Part shown: piece by piece, positions 46,522 to 55,748 of the stretch
How positions within the stretch are numbered: the first letter of the stretch is position 1
Layout: each line of letters opens with the position of its first letter
Assembly (NCBI GenBank): GCA_937876195.1
Contig: CALEIK010000034.1
Span: forward strand, 34,266 to 98,265
From: an uncultured Flavobacteriales bacterium
GTDB taxonomy: Bacteria > Bacteroidota > Bacteroidia > Flavobacteriales_D > Crocinitomicaceae
Reading direction: 5' to 3'
DNA length: 64,000 bases
Translations under genes and position numbers: made by a program
The notes under the pieces: model-generated
Told to the model about the DNA's origin: nothing
Database searches by the model: none
What the model saw: the letters and a program-made list of their open reading frames with translations, nothing else

Positions 46522-48126
46522 TTAATCCGTAATAACTACCTTTTTGGTGGTGATTACTTTTCCATTCTCTGTCAAGCGAAGAAAATAAAGTCCCGTTGGG
46601 AGATTCTCGCGAGAAAGTTGAACTGTTTGACCAGAAATGTTTTCAATTTCTTTAACTGTCTGCCCTAGAGAATTATCCAAGGTGAGTGTTGCATTGTTTA
46701 AAAGATAATCTGTCTGCAAACTTGTCGAGGACGAAAAAGGATTTGGGAAAATGATGAAATCACTATCACTAGTAATCGATGAAATGGATGCAACCGAGCT
46801 TCCTAATTTCCATAATTCCCTTCCAGTGGCACCGTCATTTGCCGAGAAAAACAGCGCACCGTTAATATTGTTCAAATGGGCAGGTATGGAAGAGCTTGCT
46901 CCTGCATTAATGTCTTGCACCAACTCAGTTCCAGCACTTGTTCCATTACTTCTCCATAATTCCTTTCCGTTTGTTCCATTATTGGCTGCAAAGTACAACG
47001 TATCATTTACATTCATAAACGTAGGAGGGTAACTAATAGAGCCTCCACTGCCTGGGTTAATATCCATCAGTAGTTCTGTACCAGCAGTTGTACCGTCAGT
47101 TTTCCAAAGCTCACCACCGTTTACAACCTCATCGGCACTAAACAATAGTTCATTGTTGATAATTGTAAAGCGATCCGCAAATAGTGAGCCTGAAGCCCCC
47201 ACGTTAATGTCTTTTACCATCACTGTTCCTAAAGCAGTTCCATCACTTTTCCAAAGCTCAGCGCCATTTACTCCGTCGTTTGCTACAAAAAACAACTCGT
47301 TATTAAACACAATTTGAGGTGATGCATTAGAGCCAGCACTTCCTGGATTAATGTCTTTCACCAGTACTGTTCCTAAAGTAGTACCATCTGTTTCCCACAG
47401 TTCGTAACCGTTTACACCATCAGTGGCTCCGAAATAGACTTTGCTGTTAAAATAAACCAAGTTGAAAGCATTAGAGTTTCCTGAAGGGTTGATGTCTTTT
47501 AACAATACCGTACCTAACTCAGTACCATCACTTGTCCAGAGTTCAAAACCATTTACTCCATCGTCTGCTTTAACATATAACGTACCGTTCAATTTATTGA
47601 TCTCATATGGTATAATGTCTTTCACTAACACCGTTCCAGCAGAAGTGCCATCAGTCATCCAAAGTTGTTTGTTTCCGCTCGTTCCATCATCAGCTGCAAA
47701 AACTGCTTGTCCGTTAAACTCGGTTATTTGACTTGGGGCAGAGCTACTCGATCCAACCCGTAAATCTTTTACCATTACAGTACCTGCCGAAGTTCCATCA
47801 CTTTTCCATAATTCGATTCCGTTCACACCATCATCAGCACGAAAATAAAGTGTGCCATTCACATCAGTTAAAACCAACGGAAAAGAGCCAGTTGGACCTG
47901 GGTTAATATCTTTCACCATCTCAGTTCCTAGTGCGGTTCCATCGCTTTTCCAAAGTTCGTCCCCATTCGTTCCATCATTGGCAACAAAATAAGCAATTCC
48001 GTTCATGTTGGTTATTGAAGCAACCATTGAGCTATCTGCGCCAGCAAAAATATCTTCAACCATCACGCATTGTCCGTTTGCAATTCCGCTAAAAGCGATT
48101 AGTATGATTAGTAGTGTTGTTTTCAT
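46522..48126 (-). CDS. ELWxxDGT-repeat protein with T9SS type A sorting domain
   Basis: A 534-residue secreted protein. After the signal peptide (FSGIANGQ) come eight clear copies and one decayed copy of a unit of about 47-49 residues with the signature ELWKSDGT(S/A)xGTVxVKDI, predicted to fold as a beta-propeller or beta-solenoid. The last 85 residues (FIIFPNPFSSST to KVVIT) are a T9SS type A sorting domain. The next gene upstream ends 5 bp before it, so the two share an operon. Such proteins are common secreted Bacteroidota proteins of unknown role. The ninth unit lacks the DGT part (ELWKLGSS). Confidence 0.9.
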   Translation of the reverse strand: MKTTLLIILIAFSGIANGQCVMVEDIFAGADSSMVASITNMNGIAYFVANDGTNGDELWKSDGTALGTEMVKDINPGPTGSFPLVLTDVNGTLYFRADDGVNGIELWKSDGTSAGTVMVKDLRVGSSSSAPSQITEFNGQAVFAADDGTSGNKQLWMTDGTSAGTVLVKDIIPYEINKLNGTLYVKADDGVNGFELWTSDGTELGTVLLKDINPSGNSNAFNLVYFNSKVYFGATDGVNGYELWETDGTTLGTVLVKDINPGSAGSNASPQIVFNNELFFVANDGVNGAELWKSDGTALGTVMVKDINVGASGSLFADRFTIINNELLFSADEVVNGGELWKTDGTTAGTELLMDINPGSGGSISYPPTFMNVNDTLYFAANNGTNGKELWRSNGTSAGTELVQDINAGASSSIPAHLNNINGALFFSANDGATGRELWKLGSSVASISSITSDSDFIIFPNPFSSSTSLQTDYLLNNATLTLDNSLGQTVKEIENISGQTVQLSRENLPTGLYFLRLTENGKVITTKKVVITD

Positions 48127-48131
48127 TTTGT

Positions 48132-49430
48132 TTATTTTTTTATAAATCGAATTGTCGTTTCACTTTTATTGGTTATTACATTGAGTAGGTAAAACCCACT
48201 TTGCAAAAAGTCTAGATTTAGATGATTCAAATCAATTGACCTATCAAAACTAGCAACTTGCTTCCCTTGAAGATCAACAATAATGACACGTTCCAAGCTC
48301 TCATTTGAATGAATGTTAAGCACGTCCATCACTGGATTTGGGTAGATCTTGACTTCAACCAACTCTTGAGAAGCTACTCCTGCGATTCCATCCTTGCGGT
48401 AAACATCAAAATAATTAGGAGCCATAAACAATTCATCGTCATAGAATAGCATAGTTCTCACTGCAACTGTTCCAAAAGCGCTTGCTTGTAACCCAACCGT
48501 GTCTATTTGAAACGTTTGTCCACCATCAGCACTGGTTATAACATCTGGGTGAGAGCTATTGGCATTATTGACCAACATCAATTCCATAAAATCTCCCTTA
48601 CTGATCATTCCTAAAACTGTTTGCGGCTGTCCTATCCAACTATTCCCCAAGGCCTGATGAATCGGAATACTGTCCCACGAAGCTCCCTCGTCGTCACTAT
48701 ACAACATTTTATATTGACCAGTTGTTAATGAGCTTCCTGCTACGTAAACGCGACCTGTTTCAGGGTTCACATTTAATACCTTCGCTAAAAACATATTTGG
48801 AACGTTTGTATTTGTCGGTTGCGTCCAGTTTTGACCTTGATCAGATGATTTGTTTAATTTATAACCTCCCCATGCGTACCAGGAACCGTTGTAATTCCCC
48901 CATTCCTCTGCAAAACTTGTCAATCCATCGAGATTTTTTACCCACGCAGCATCTCCTGGCATTTTGCTGTAATTTCCAGTATTCATGATGGCAATTAATT
49001 TTCCATCCAATACAAATGCATCGTGGATTGTACCCGGACGATCGTCACATGAATAAACAGGCAATCCAGTTGTATCAGCGACAAAGTTCAGCCCATTGTC
49101 TTCACTTTTAAACACCATGGTAGAAGCACAGGTTTGATAAGCTACGAAAGCATACAAAAAGTTACCACTGCTCTTTATCATTTCAATATGTACTGAATTA
49201 CCATTGAATGTAAATCCAGTAACTCCTATGCTATCCCAAGCTTCAGTGCTTGTGTTCCATTTAATCAATCCCTTCGAATTGATGGCACCGTACAGTTCTC
49301 CATTGTGTTCTGTGATTCCATAAATGGTCTCAGCGGCGAATGTCGAAACGTTGGTTCGCTCCCATTGGGCGTTGCTAACAAATGAGATAGTGAAGCAAAT
49401 AAAAATTGCAAAGAGTAAATTTAATTTCAT
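48132..49430 (-). CDS. BNR/sialidase-like propeller protein with T9SS type A sorting domain
   Basis: A roughly 432-residue secreted protein. The signal peptide (SFVSNAQ) is followed by repeated WxxS..G.N/SxDxGxxW-type motifs of BNR propellers (FKSEDNGLNFVADTTG, NKSSDQGQNWTQP, YSDDEGASWDSIP, TSADGGQTFQIDTVG) that suggest six or so blades. The C-terminal VKIYPNPVMDVLNIH to IRFIKK is a T9SS type A sorting domain. I see no sialidase catalytic set, so it is more likely a binding protein than an enzyme. ATG 49430 is preferred over 49442 because it fits the signal peptide better; both are possible. Confidence 0.85.
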   Translation of the reverse strand: MKLNLLFAIFICFTISFVSNAQWERTNVSTFAAETIYGITEHNGELYGAINSKGLIKWNTSTEAWDSIGVTGFTFNGNSVHIEMIKSSGNFLYAFVAYQTCASTMVFKSEDNGLNFVADTTGLPVYSCDDRPGTIHDAFVLDGKLIAIMNTGNYSKMPGDAAWVKNLDGLTSFAEEWGNYNGSWYAWGGYKLNKSSDQGQNWTQPTNTNVPNMFLAKVLNVNPETGRVYVAGSSLTTGQYKMLYSDDEGASWDSIPIHQALGNSWIGQPQTVLGMISKGDFMELMLVNNANSSHPDVITSADGGQTFQIDTVGLQASAFGTVAVRTMLFYDDELFMAPNYFDVYRKDGIAGVASQELVEVKIYPNPVMDVLNIHSNESLERVIIVDLQGKQVASFDRSIDLNHLNLDFLQSGFYLLNVITNKSETTIRFIKK

Positions 49431-49457
49431 AGTTGACATCATAAAATATTAACGCCA

Positions 49458-49465
49458 CAAAACTA
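49458..49465 (-). promoter_or_regulatory. Predicted -7 box of the BNR/ELW operon
   Basis: On the minus strand TAGTTTTG fits TAnnTTTG, 28 bp before the ATG at 49430 (16 bp before that at 49442). Confidence 0.45.
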
Positions 49466-49545
49466 CAATATCAGATTGTTCAATTAAAATTTAACTTGTC
49501 TCAAAACAGAACATTTATAATTATAACTAATTATTAAACAGCATG

Positions 49546-50691
49546 TTAACTATGTGAGACAAAGTCTGTTGGATTTTTACCTGTGATTTTTTTAAACGAA
49601 CGGTAAAATGAAGCACGGCTATTAAAACCAACTTCTTCTGCAATGTTTTCAATTTTATCAACCTTCGAATCAAACGATTTTAATAAAATTTTAGCTTCTT
49701 CTACGCGGGCTTCATTCACAAAATCGAAAAATGATTTTTTGAAGTGTTGATTCAAAATTTGAGATACAATGTAGGACTGTTCATTGGCAAGTTCAGAAAG
49801 CGAAGTCAAACTCAATGTGTTTTGCCTAAATATTTTTTCCTTGGTCATCAATCTATCTAACTCTTCAATTGTTTCTAGCCAACGTTCTTCCTTTATCCTC
49901 TCCACCTCTTCATGGGAATTTAAATTCTCCAATATTCGCTCATTTTCTGATCGCAATAATCGGTATGAATCATGTGTAAAAATGACGTTGTTTTTGATTG
50001 AAAAAATGATGATGAATAGATAAATCAATGTCATCACGACTGGTAGCACTCCATAATCGACAATACTTGTTGGCAATAGAATGTAGAATAGTACCAATAA
50101 AAAATTCAAGATTGCCAACAAACCAATAAATTGCCAGACGAACAGAATTTTAACTGAATCAATATCGGACAGATGTCTCTCCACTGCTACTCTGTACGCT
50201 CTAATTTCAATAAATAGTACCGTGAGGTAAATCATTTGGCAGATGTAAAACACAATGTTATACACATTCATGCTTTCTGGATATTCGTCTGTACTTAGCT
50301 GATGAATGTATTGCGTTTGCTCCGATGTCGATAAACTCATGAAGTATATCAGCAACCCCAAACTAAAAGTGATAGTTATTGTAGAACTTAGAATTAAAAT
50401 TGGTCTGATTTTCTTTGCCTTTCCAATTAAGAGATGAACGTAGATATATACCGCAATTGGAAATAAATTCGCAATTATTTGCGCTAAGAAGAAAAAATAG
50501 GGAACTGAATAGATAACTTCGGTACTAATCAATAGATTATCGACCAAATAGAACCCAGGAATAGCAAGTATAAGAGCGAGCAGGTAATTTGGTAGACTAT
50601 TATTCTTCCTAATGATTAAAAAAGAGCAAATAACAAGAATATTAAATGCTGCTAGCGTATTAAGAATAGTGTAGACAATAGTGTGCTCCAT
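49546..50691 (-). CDS. Membrane-anchored AraC-family regulator (7TM + HTH)
   Basis: A 381-residue regulator. The first 235 residues contain seven hydrophobic helices (for example LNTLAAFNILVICSFLIIR, VMTLIYLFIIIFSI). The cytosolic C-terminus carries an AraC helix-turn-helix pair (about 275-380; NEARVEEAKILLKS, IAEEVGFNSRASFYRSFKK, KNPTDFV). A sensor domain in the membrane coupled directly to a DNA-binding domain is a known Bacteroidota design. It lies just upstream of the two T9SS cargo genes inside the 23-bp repeats and is a good candidate to control them. The inducer is unknown. Confidence 0.9.
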   Translation of the reverse strand: MEHTIVYTILNTLAAFNILVICSFLIIRKNNSLPNYLLALILAIPGFYLVDNLLISTEVIYSVPYFFFLAQIIANLFPIAVYIYVHLLIGKAKKIRPILILSSTITITFSLGLLIYFMSLSTSEQTQYIHQLSTDEYPESMNVYNIVFYICQMIYLTVLFIEIRAYRVAVERHLSDIDSVKILFVWQFIGLLAILNFLLVLFYILLPTSIVDYGVLPVVMTLIYLFIIIFSIKNNVIFTHDSYRLLRSENERILENLNSHEEVERIKEERWLETIEELDRLMTKEKIFRQNTLSLTSLSELANEQSYIVSQILNQHFKKSFFDFVNEARVEEAKILLKSFDSKVDKIENIAEEVGFNSRASFYRSFKKITGKNPTDFVSHS

Positions 50692-50755
50692 GGTTAAAAC
50701 CCACGAAGTTACACTTTTCTTTGAGAAATTTAATCGACAGAAACAACATTATCGG

Positions 50756-50778
50756 ATTACTTCATTCCTCTTCGCTGC
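50756..50778. repeat. 23-bp direct repeat, right copy (3' end of TerB-DnaJ gene)
   Basis: Identical to 46361-46383 in the same orientation. Here it encodes the last residues and the stop of the TerB-DnaJ protein (QRRGMK, read on the minus strand). Confidence 0.85.
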
Positions 50779-51536
50779 TTAATCGCGTCGTAAGCTTCTT
50801 GAATCTTTTGGAATTTTTCTTTGGCTCCTTTTTGATACTCCTCTCCCATTTGCGCGACTTTGTCTGGGTGAAATTTAATGGCCATTTTACGGTACGCTTT
50901 TTTCACCTCTTCATCCGTGGCAGTGGGTTCTATTCCCAACACTTTGTAATCGGAGTCGACATTGCGGTAAAACATATTCTTCACGCTTTCAAAATCAACT
51001 TGAGACACGCCCATCATCGAAGCAATTTGCTGGATCACATTGATTTCACTTGTAGAAACTTCACCATCAGCCTTTGCAATTCCAAATAGGTAGTGTAAGA
51101 GTTGAACACGGACTTCAGGCTGCATACGCGTTCGAATGTCCTGACAAATCCGTTGCAACGGAATCTCTCCAGAATCCAAAAAATGCTTGAGTGTTTGTAA
51201 ATGCTGAGTCGAATACTGATTTCCAAACTGCTGACTAAGGAAGGATTTTACAAAATTCAATTCTGCCTTGATTACCTTTCCGTCCGCTCGCATGACAGAC
51301 GCGGAAAGCGCCATAAGCATCGTAGGAACGTCACTGGTTGTCGACCTTTGTTGATAATACTGAAATAAATCTTCAGGACTAAATTTCCTTCCTTCACTTT
51401 GTGCTTGTTTTTTTGCACGACTAACAACACCAACGTAGTTGTCAATAAATGATCCTACAAAAAATCCGAAGACTGCACCTAAAAAATTCCTGCCAAAAAC
51501 AAAAAATCCCACAAAAGCCAATATCCACTTATACAC
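50757..51536 (-). CDS. TerB-like and DnaJ-domain co-chaperone (DjlA type)
   Basis: A 259-residue protein with an N-terminal hydrophobic anchor (ILAFVGFFVFGRNFLGAVFGF), a central TerB-like acidic helical domain (about 70-180; SASVMRADGKVIKAEL and FGIAKADGEVSTSEI) and a C-terminal J domain with the HPD motif (IKFHPDKVAQM). This is the plan of DjlA, a membrane co-chaperone that recruits DnaK. The start is GTG 51536. It lies 64 bp downstream of htpG, separated by a terminator. Its last codons are copied at the left end of the 4.4-kb segment. Confidence 0.88.
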   Translation of the reverse strand: MYKWILAFVGFFVFGRNFLGAVFGFFVGSFIDNYVGVVSRAKKQAQSEGRKFSPEDLFQYYQQRSTTSDVPTMLMALSASVMRADGKVIKAELNFVKSFLSQQFGNQYSTQHLQTLKHFLDSGEIPLQRICQDIRTRMQPEVRVQLLHYLFGIAKADGEVSTSEINVIQQIASMMGVSQVDFESVKNMFYRNVDSDYKVLGIEPTATDEEVKKAYRKMAIKFHPDKVAQMGEEYQKGAKEKFQKIQEAYDAIKQRRGMK

Positions 51537-51549
51537 GCGCTACACTTTA

Positions 51550-51586
51550 ATTTAAAAGCGTTGTCGGCAATTCACCAACAACGCTT
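51550..51586 (-). terminator. Terminator of htpG
   Basis: AAGCGTTGT (51556-51564) and ACAACGCTT (51578-51586) form a perfect 9-bp stem with further GG/CC pairs inside. On the minus strand it runs into TTTT, AT-rich, 15 bp after the htpG stop. Confidence 0.78.
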
Positions 51587-51600
51587 GTTTATTTTATTTC

Positions 51601-53490
51601 TTATACTAATTCGATACTTCGCTCGATGAACTTATTCAGTTCCTCACCTTTCAACAACCCTTGAGAAAGCAACGCAATATCAGTCAGTTGTTTTACTTTC
51701 TGCTCCTTCGATTTCTTCGATTTCTCTTTCAAAATCGCCTCAATTTTAGGATGATTTCCATTCACCATTAGATTGTGCATGTCAGGAAAAGCTCCCATGA
51801 AGCCACCGCCTCCCATTTTCTGTTGTTCCATCATACGACGGATAAACTCTGGTTGGGTAATGATGATCGGTGCATCGTCTGAATTCATACTCTCAAATTG
51901 AACCGTAAATTTATCTTTATTTACTGCTCCTTCGAAAAGCGGCTTCAGTTTTTCTTCATCTTCTTTCGATAATTTGGAAGGAATTTCTTCGTCTTTTTGA
52001 ATCAATTTATCCAAGATATCTGCATCTACACGTGCGAAAGCAATGTTCTCATACGATTGCTCCATTTTCGCAATCCAATGTGGTGCCAACGGCCCATCCA
52101 GTTCCAAGACTTCGTATCCACGTGCTTTTGCCTTCTGAACAAAACCAAATTGTTCTTCGACATTGTTCGTGTACAGCATGACCACTTTCTCATTTTTATC
52201 CGTCTGAAGTGCCGCCACTTTTTCCTTAAATTCCTCAATGGAATAAAACGCTCCATCTGTGTTCTTCACCAAAGAGAAGCTTTTCGCTTTATCAGCAAAT
52301 TTATCGTCAGAGAGTGTACCGTACTGAACAAACAGCTGTAAATCTCCCCATTTCGATTCAAAATCAGCACGATCCCTTTTAAACATCTCTGCTAACTTAT
52401 CTGCCACTTTTTTGGTGATGTGCGCCGAAATTTTCTTAACATTTCCATCGCTCTGCAAATAGGAACGAGAAACATTCAAGGGAATATCTGGTGAATCAAT
52501 CACACCGTGCAACAAGGTCAAAAATTCAGGAACGATTTCCTCAACGCTATCCGTAATAAATACTTGGTTGGAATATAAATTGATTTTGTTTCGTTGCACT
52601 TCAATATTCTCCTTAATTCGTGGAAAATAAAGAATCCCCGTCAAGTTGAATGGATAATCAACGTTCAAATGGATATGAAACAAGGGCGATTCAAACGTCG
52701 TCGGGTACAATTCTCTGTAGAAGCTATTGTAATCCTCATTGCTTAAATCAATTGGCGCTTTTGTCCATGCTGGATCCACATTGTTCACCTGATTTGCAAC
52801 ATCAACAGAAACGCGTTTTACTTTTCCATTTTCGTCTTTTTCACCCGTTGGATCGTCAACATACTCAGTTTTTGTACCAAATTCAACGGGAACAGGCAAG
52901 AACTTACAGTATTTGTCCAAAATTCCTTGAATTCTTCCTTTCTCTAAAAACTCTTTGGACTCGTCATTAATAAATAAGACGATATCTGTTCCTCGCTCTT
53001 CTTTCTCTATATCAGTGATTGTGTATTCAGGTGACCCGTTACTTTCCCATTGAATCGCTTGTGCACCTTTTTCACGCGAAAGTGTACGAATTTGCACTTT
53101 CTCGGCCACCATAAATGCCGAGTAAAACCCCAAACCAAAGTGACCGATAATTTGCTCTGCCCCTTCTTTTCCTTTGTACTTTTGTACAAATTCTTCAGCA
53201 CCAGAAAATGCAATTTGGTTGATGTACTTATCGATTTCATCTGCTGTCATCCCAATCCCTCGATCGCGAATCGTCAGTGTTTTTTCATCTTTATTCAAAA
53301 TCACTTCCACTTTCAAATTTCCTACCTCACCTTTAAACTCTCCATTTGAAGCGAAAAATTTCAATTTTTGAGATGCATCAACTGCGTTTGATACCAATTC
53401 GCGTAAGAAAATCTCATGATCAGAATACAAGAATTTCTTAATGATTGGGAAAATATTCTCCGTTTGCACATTAATTTGACCTGTTTTCAT
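51601..53490 (-). CDS. htpG: Hsp90-family chaperone HtpG
   Basis: A 629-residue Hsp90 chaperone. The N-terminal GHKL ATPase shows the ELVSNAVDAS helix, DRGIGM and GHFGLGFYSAF. The middle domain has the catalytic-arginine region (PLNVSRSYLQ). The C-terminal dimerisation domain follows, but without the eukaryotic MEEVD tail, as expected for HtpG. It helps fold and protect client proteins under heat and other stress. It stands alone upstream of the TerB-DnaJ gene, with its own terminator. Confidence 0.97.
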   Translation of the reverse strand: MKTGQINVQTENIFPIIKKFLYSDHEIFLRELVSNAVDASQKLKFFASNGEFKGEVGNLKVEVILNKDEKTLTIRDRGIGMTADEIDKYINQIAFSGAEEFVQKYKGKEGAEQIIGHFGLGFYSAFMVAEKVQIRTLSREKGAQAIQWESNGSPEYTITDIEKEERGTDIVLFINDESKEFLEKGRIQGILDKYCKFLPVPVEFGTKTEYVDDPTGEKDENGKVKRVSVDVANQVNNVDPAWTKAPIDLSNEDYNSFYRELYPTTFESPLFHIHLNVDYPFNLTGILYFPRIKENIEVQRNKINLYSNQVFITDSVEEIVPEFLTLLHGVIDSPDIPLNVSRSYLQSDGNVKKISAHITKKVADKLAEMFKRDRADFESKWGDLQLFVQYGTLSDDKFADKAKSFSLVKNTDGAFYSIEEFKEKVAALQTDKNEKVVMLYTNNVEEQFGFVQKAKARGYEVLELDGPLAPHWIAKMEQSYENIAFARVDADILDKLIQKDEEIPSKLSKEDEEKLKPLFEGAVNKDKFTVQFESMNSDDAPIIITQPEFIRRMMEQQKMGGGGFMGAFPDMHNLMVNGNHPKIEAILKEKSKKSKEQKVKQLTDIALLSQGLLKGEELNKFIERSIELV

Positions 53491-53596
53491 TCTTTTAATT
53501 TTTTAATTTTTATAACAAGCCATGAAGTCAATGATTATGCCATCTCAATTTTTGTGACAAAGTGGCGCAGATTTTAGACAATGTGACACAGAATAA

Positions 53597-55102
53597 TTGA
53601 TTATTTCTATTTTAGCAAAAAAATACTGCGTGCTAATTTATATTACTTCCCTATTTCTAGTTTTCATACTCACTTTCAGGTACGTTAAACAACTCAATAC
53701 TAACACGTTAAACCCGTGGCTACTTCCTCTTGCATTTTCTGTCAAAGTCATTGTTGGGTTCTACTTCCTCTACATTTATAGTGAAATCTATGGAAATGGG
53801 ACGCTGAGCGCTGATGCTGGTGCGTTCATGTCAGAAAGTCGAATTTTGAATGGCATATTCTATACCAACGCTTCGGACTATTTCAAATTGCTTTTTGGCT
53901 ATGGTAATCAATCTGAATTGATTGCACAATATTTAACAGAAACACATCACTGGGATGCTGGGGAACAATCCATTATCAATGACAACCGTAATATTTTAAG
54001 AATTCATAGTGTGATTCATTTTATCAGCTTTAACAACCCAACAATTCACCTTTTCTTTATGTGCTTTATTTCAACAGTTGGACTGAAGCAGATCTACCTG
54101 GGAATTGTTAACCGGACAACTGTTTCTTCTACCATGCTCTTTTTTGTTTTGCTGTTTGTCCCAAGCTTGCTTTTTTGGACAGCAGGTATTCTCAAAGAAC
54201 CATTTATGTTCTTGGGTATTGCTCTTTTTATTCGAGGTCTATTTGGAGCCGAAAAAAATGGTTTCCGTTGGACACTTATCATACTCGGAACGCTACTTCT
54301 GCTGGCGTTTAAACCCTATATACTACTGGCCTTAGCTCCTGCACTTCTCTTTTATGGTTTGTATTTAATAGTGCCTAAATTCAAAATTATAGTTGCACTG
54401 GCAGTACTAATTTTGATTACCATGGGGAGTATATTATTGCTTCCGAAACAAACGGATAGAGCTGTTCAATTGCTCTCTAGAAAGCAATTTGATTTTAAAA
54501 ATGTGGGAAAGGGCGGTGTACATGTTTACGCGGATACGTGCTATTATTTTTTCTCTCCTAACCAGATGAAAGAACTCATATTTGAAGGCGATTCGGTCTC
54601 CATTTCTAAACCAACAGATGCATTGATTTTAGAGCATGGCTCCCTGAATGAGCCCATCCCAGTCACTTTACAACCACAGAATCAAAAATGGTATGTTTCT
54701 TTTAAAAATAACCGAAGTGATGGATATATTGATGTGACATTGATTAACAATTCACTGAAACAACTGCTGTTTAACATTCCAGAGGCACTGAGAAATACAT
54801 TACTGAGACCGTATTTCAACGACCCCGGAAGTTGGTTAAAATATCCCGCCATTGTAGAATTGATACTTCTCTACTTATTCATTATTTACGCCTTCTTTCG
54901 TCGAAAGAGATTAACCACCAATGAGGTCGGATTTCTTATTTCTATCCTTATTTTCATCATTGTTCTTTCCCTAATTATTGGATGGGTAACACCAGTACTT
55001 GGAGCAATCGTTCGGTACCGCATTCCTGTGCTAATCGCGTTGTTATTGATTGCACTTGTTGTTATTGATTTTCAAAGAGTTAAAAAGACACCTACTCGTT
55101 AA
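53597..55102 (+). CDS. Polytopic membrane protein of unknown function
   Basis: Up to 501 residues with about ten hydrophobic helices (for example LIYITSLFLVFILTF, IVALAVLILITMGSILL, VGFLISILIFIIVLSLIIG). A large soluble loop of about 100 residues sits between helices near 290-390 (KQFDFKNVGKGGVHVYAD, VSFKNNRSDGYIDVTL). The layout resembles polysaccharide polymerases or glycosyltransferases of the GT-C kind, but I see no diagnostic motif. No ATG is near the N-terminus; TTG 53597 or GTG 53630 are the possible starts. The adjacent DUF4476 gene follows after 63 bp. Confidence 0.7.
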   Translation: MIISILAKKYCVLIYITSLFLVFILTFRYVKQLNTNTLNPWLLPLAFSVKVIVGFYFLYIYSEIYGNGTLSADAGAFMSESRILNGIFYTNASDYFKLLFGYGNQSELIAQYLTETHHWDAGEQSIINDNRNILRIHSVIHFISFNNPTIHLFFMCFISTVGLKQIYLGIVNRTTVSSTMLFFVLLFVPSLLFWTAGILKEPFMFLGIALFIRGLFGAEKNGFRWTLIILGTLLLLAFKPYILLALAPALLFYGLYLIVPKFKIIVALAVLILITMGSILLLPKQTDRAVQLLSRKQFDFKNVGKGGVHVYADTCYYFFSPNQMKELIFEGDSVSISKPTDALILEHGSLNEPIPVTLQPQNQKWYVSFKNNRSDGYIDVTLINNSLKQLLFNIPEALRNTLLRPYFNDPGSWLKYPAIVELILLYLFIIYAFFRRKRLTTNEVGFLISILIFIIVLSLIIGWVTPVLGAIVRYRIPVLIALLLIALVVIDFQRVKKTPTR

Positions 55103-55165
55103 ATTTTCATTTGGCACATAATTTGGTTTTTCAGAAAACAGTATTAACCAATTAAATTATGTGTT

Positions 55166-55696
55166 ATGAACAAGTCAGTACTTATTATCGCCGCATTCTT
55201 ATTTTCCACCTTTCATTTTGTGAATGCTCAAAATTATTCAACGACGTGTCACACTTCGAATCAAGGACATCATTCATACCACAAAAAGAAGAATGTAAAA
55301 TGCCACACTTCATACAATAATCACTCTATGCATCAAGTTTATGCGTGTTGTATGCCAGTGCATCAACCAATGCATTATCCCAATCATCCGAGCAACAATA
55401 TGCATCGATACATCAGCGACGGCCAAATGCACTCGATTATAGCTGCCATCAACGAGGAATCCTTTTCAAGCAGTAAAATGCAGGTTGCAAAACAAGCGAC
55501 TCGTAACCGATTGATGAGTTCGTCGCAAGTTGTTCAGATAGCTCGCCTATTTAGTTTTGAAAGTGATCGTTTGGCGTTTGCAAAATATGCGTACAATTTC
55601 ACTTACGACAAGAACAATTACTACTTGGTTAATTCAGTCTTCAGTTTTAATAGTTCTAAAAATGAGTTGAATCAATACGTGATGCAACAATTTTAA
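55166..55696 (+). CDS. DUF4476 protein with His/Cys/Met-rich exported N-terminus
   Basis: A 176-residue exported protein. After a signal peptide (FHFVNAQ) residues of about 27-82 hold eleven His, four Cys (one CC pair) and several Met, in clusters such as GHHSYH, KCHTSYNNHSMH and PMHYPNH. Such a segment could bind copper, zinc or nickel, which is inference. The C-terminal DUF4476 domain (about 90-176; ISDGQMHSIIAAINEESFSS, LAFAKYAYNFTYDKNNYY) is common in Bacteroidota and of unknown function. A strong terminator follows. Confidence 0.82.
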   Translation: MNKSVLIIAAFLFSTFHFVNAQNYSTTCHTSNQGHHSYHKKKNVKCHTSYNNHSMHQVYACCMPVHQPMHYPNHPSNNMHRYISDGQMHSIIAAINEESFSSSKMQVAKQATRNRLMSSSQVVQIARLFSFESDRLAFAKYAYNFTYDKNNYYLVNSVFSFNSSKNELNQYVMQQF

Positions 55697-55719
55697 ACCA
55701 ACATGTTCACTGCATGAAG

Positions 55720-55748
55720 AGCATTCACCTACGGTGGGTGCTTTTTTA
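55720..55748 (+). terminator. Terminator of the DUF4476 gene
   Basis: AGCATTCACC pairs with GGTGGGTGCT (10 bp, two G-T pairs) around a 3-nt loop and is followed by six T residues. It overlaps the end of the converging bioF gene by a few bases. Confidence 0.85.

Noticed and set aside
46600..48000. CRISPR-like or satellite repeat
   Set aside because: The ~144-bp periodicity comes from coding ELWxxDGT units with diverged codons, not identical repeats with spacers.
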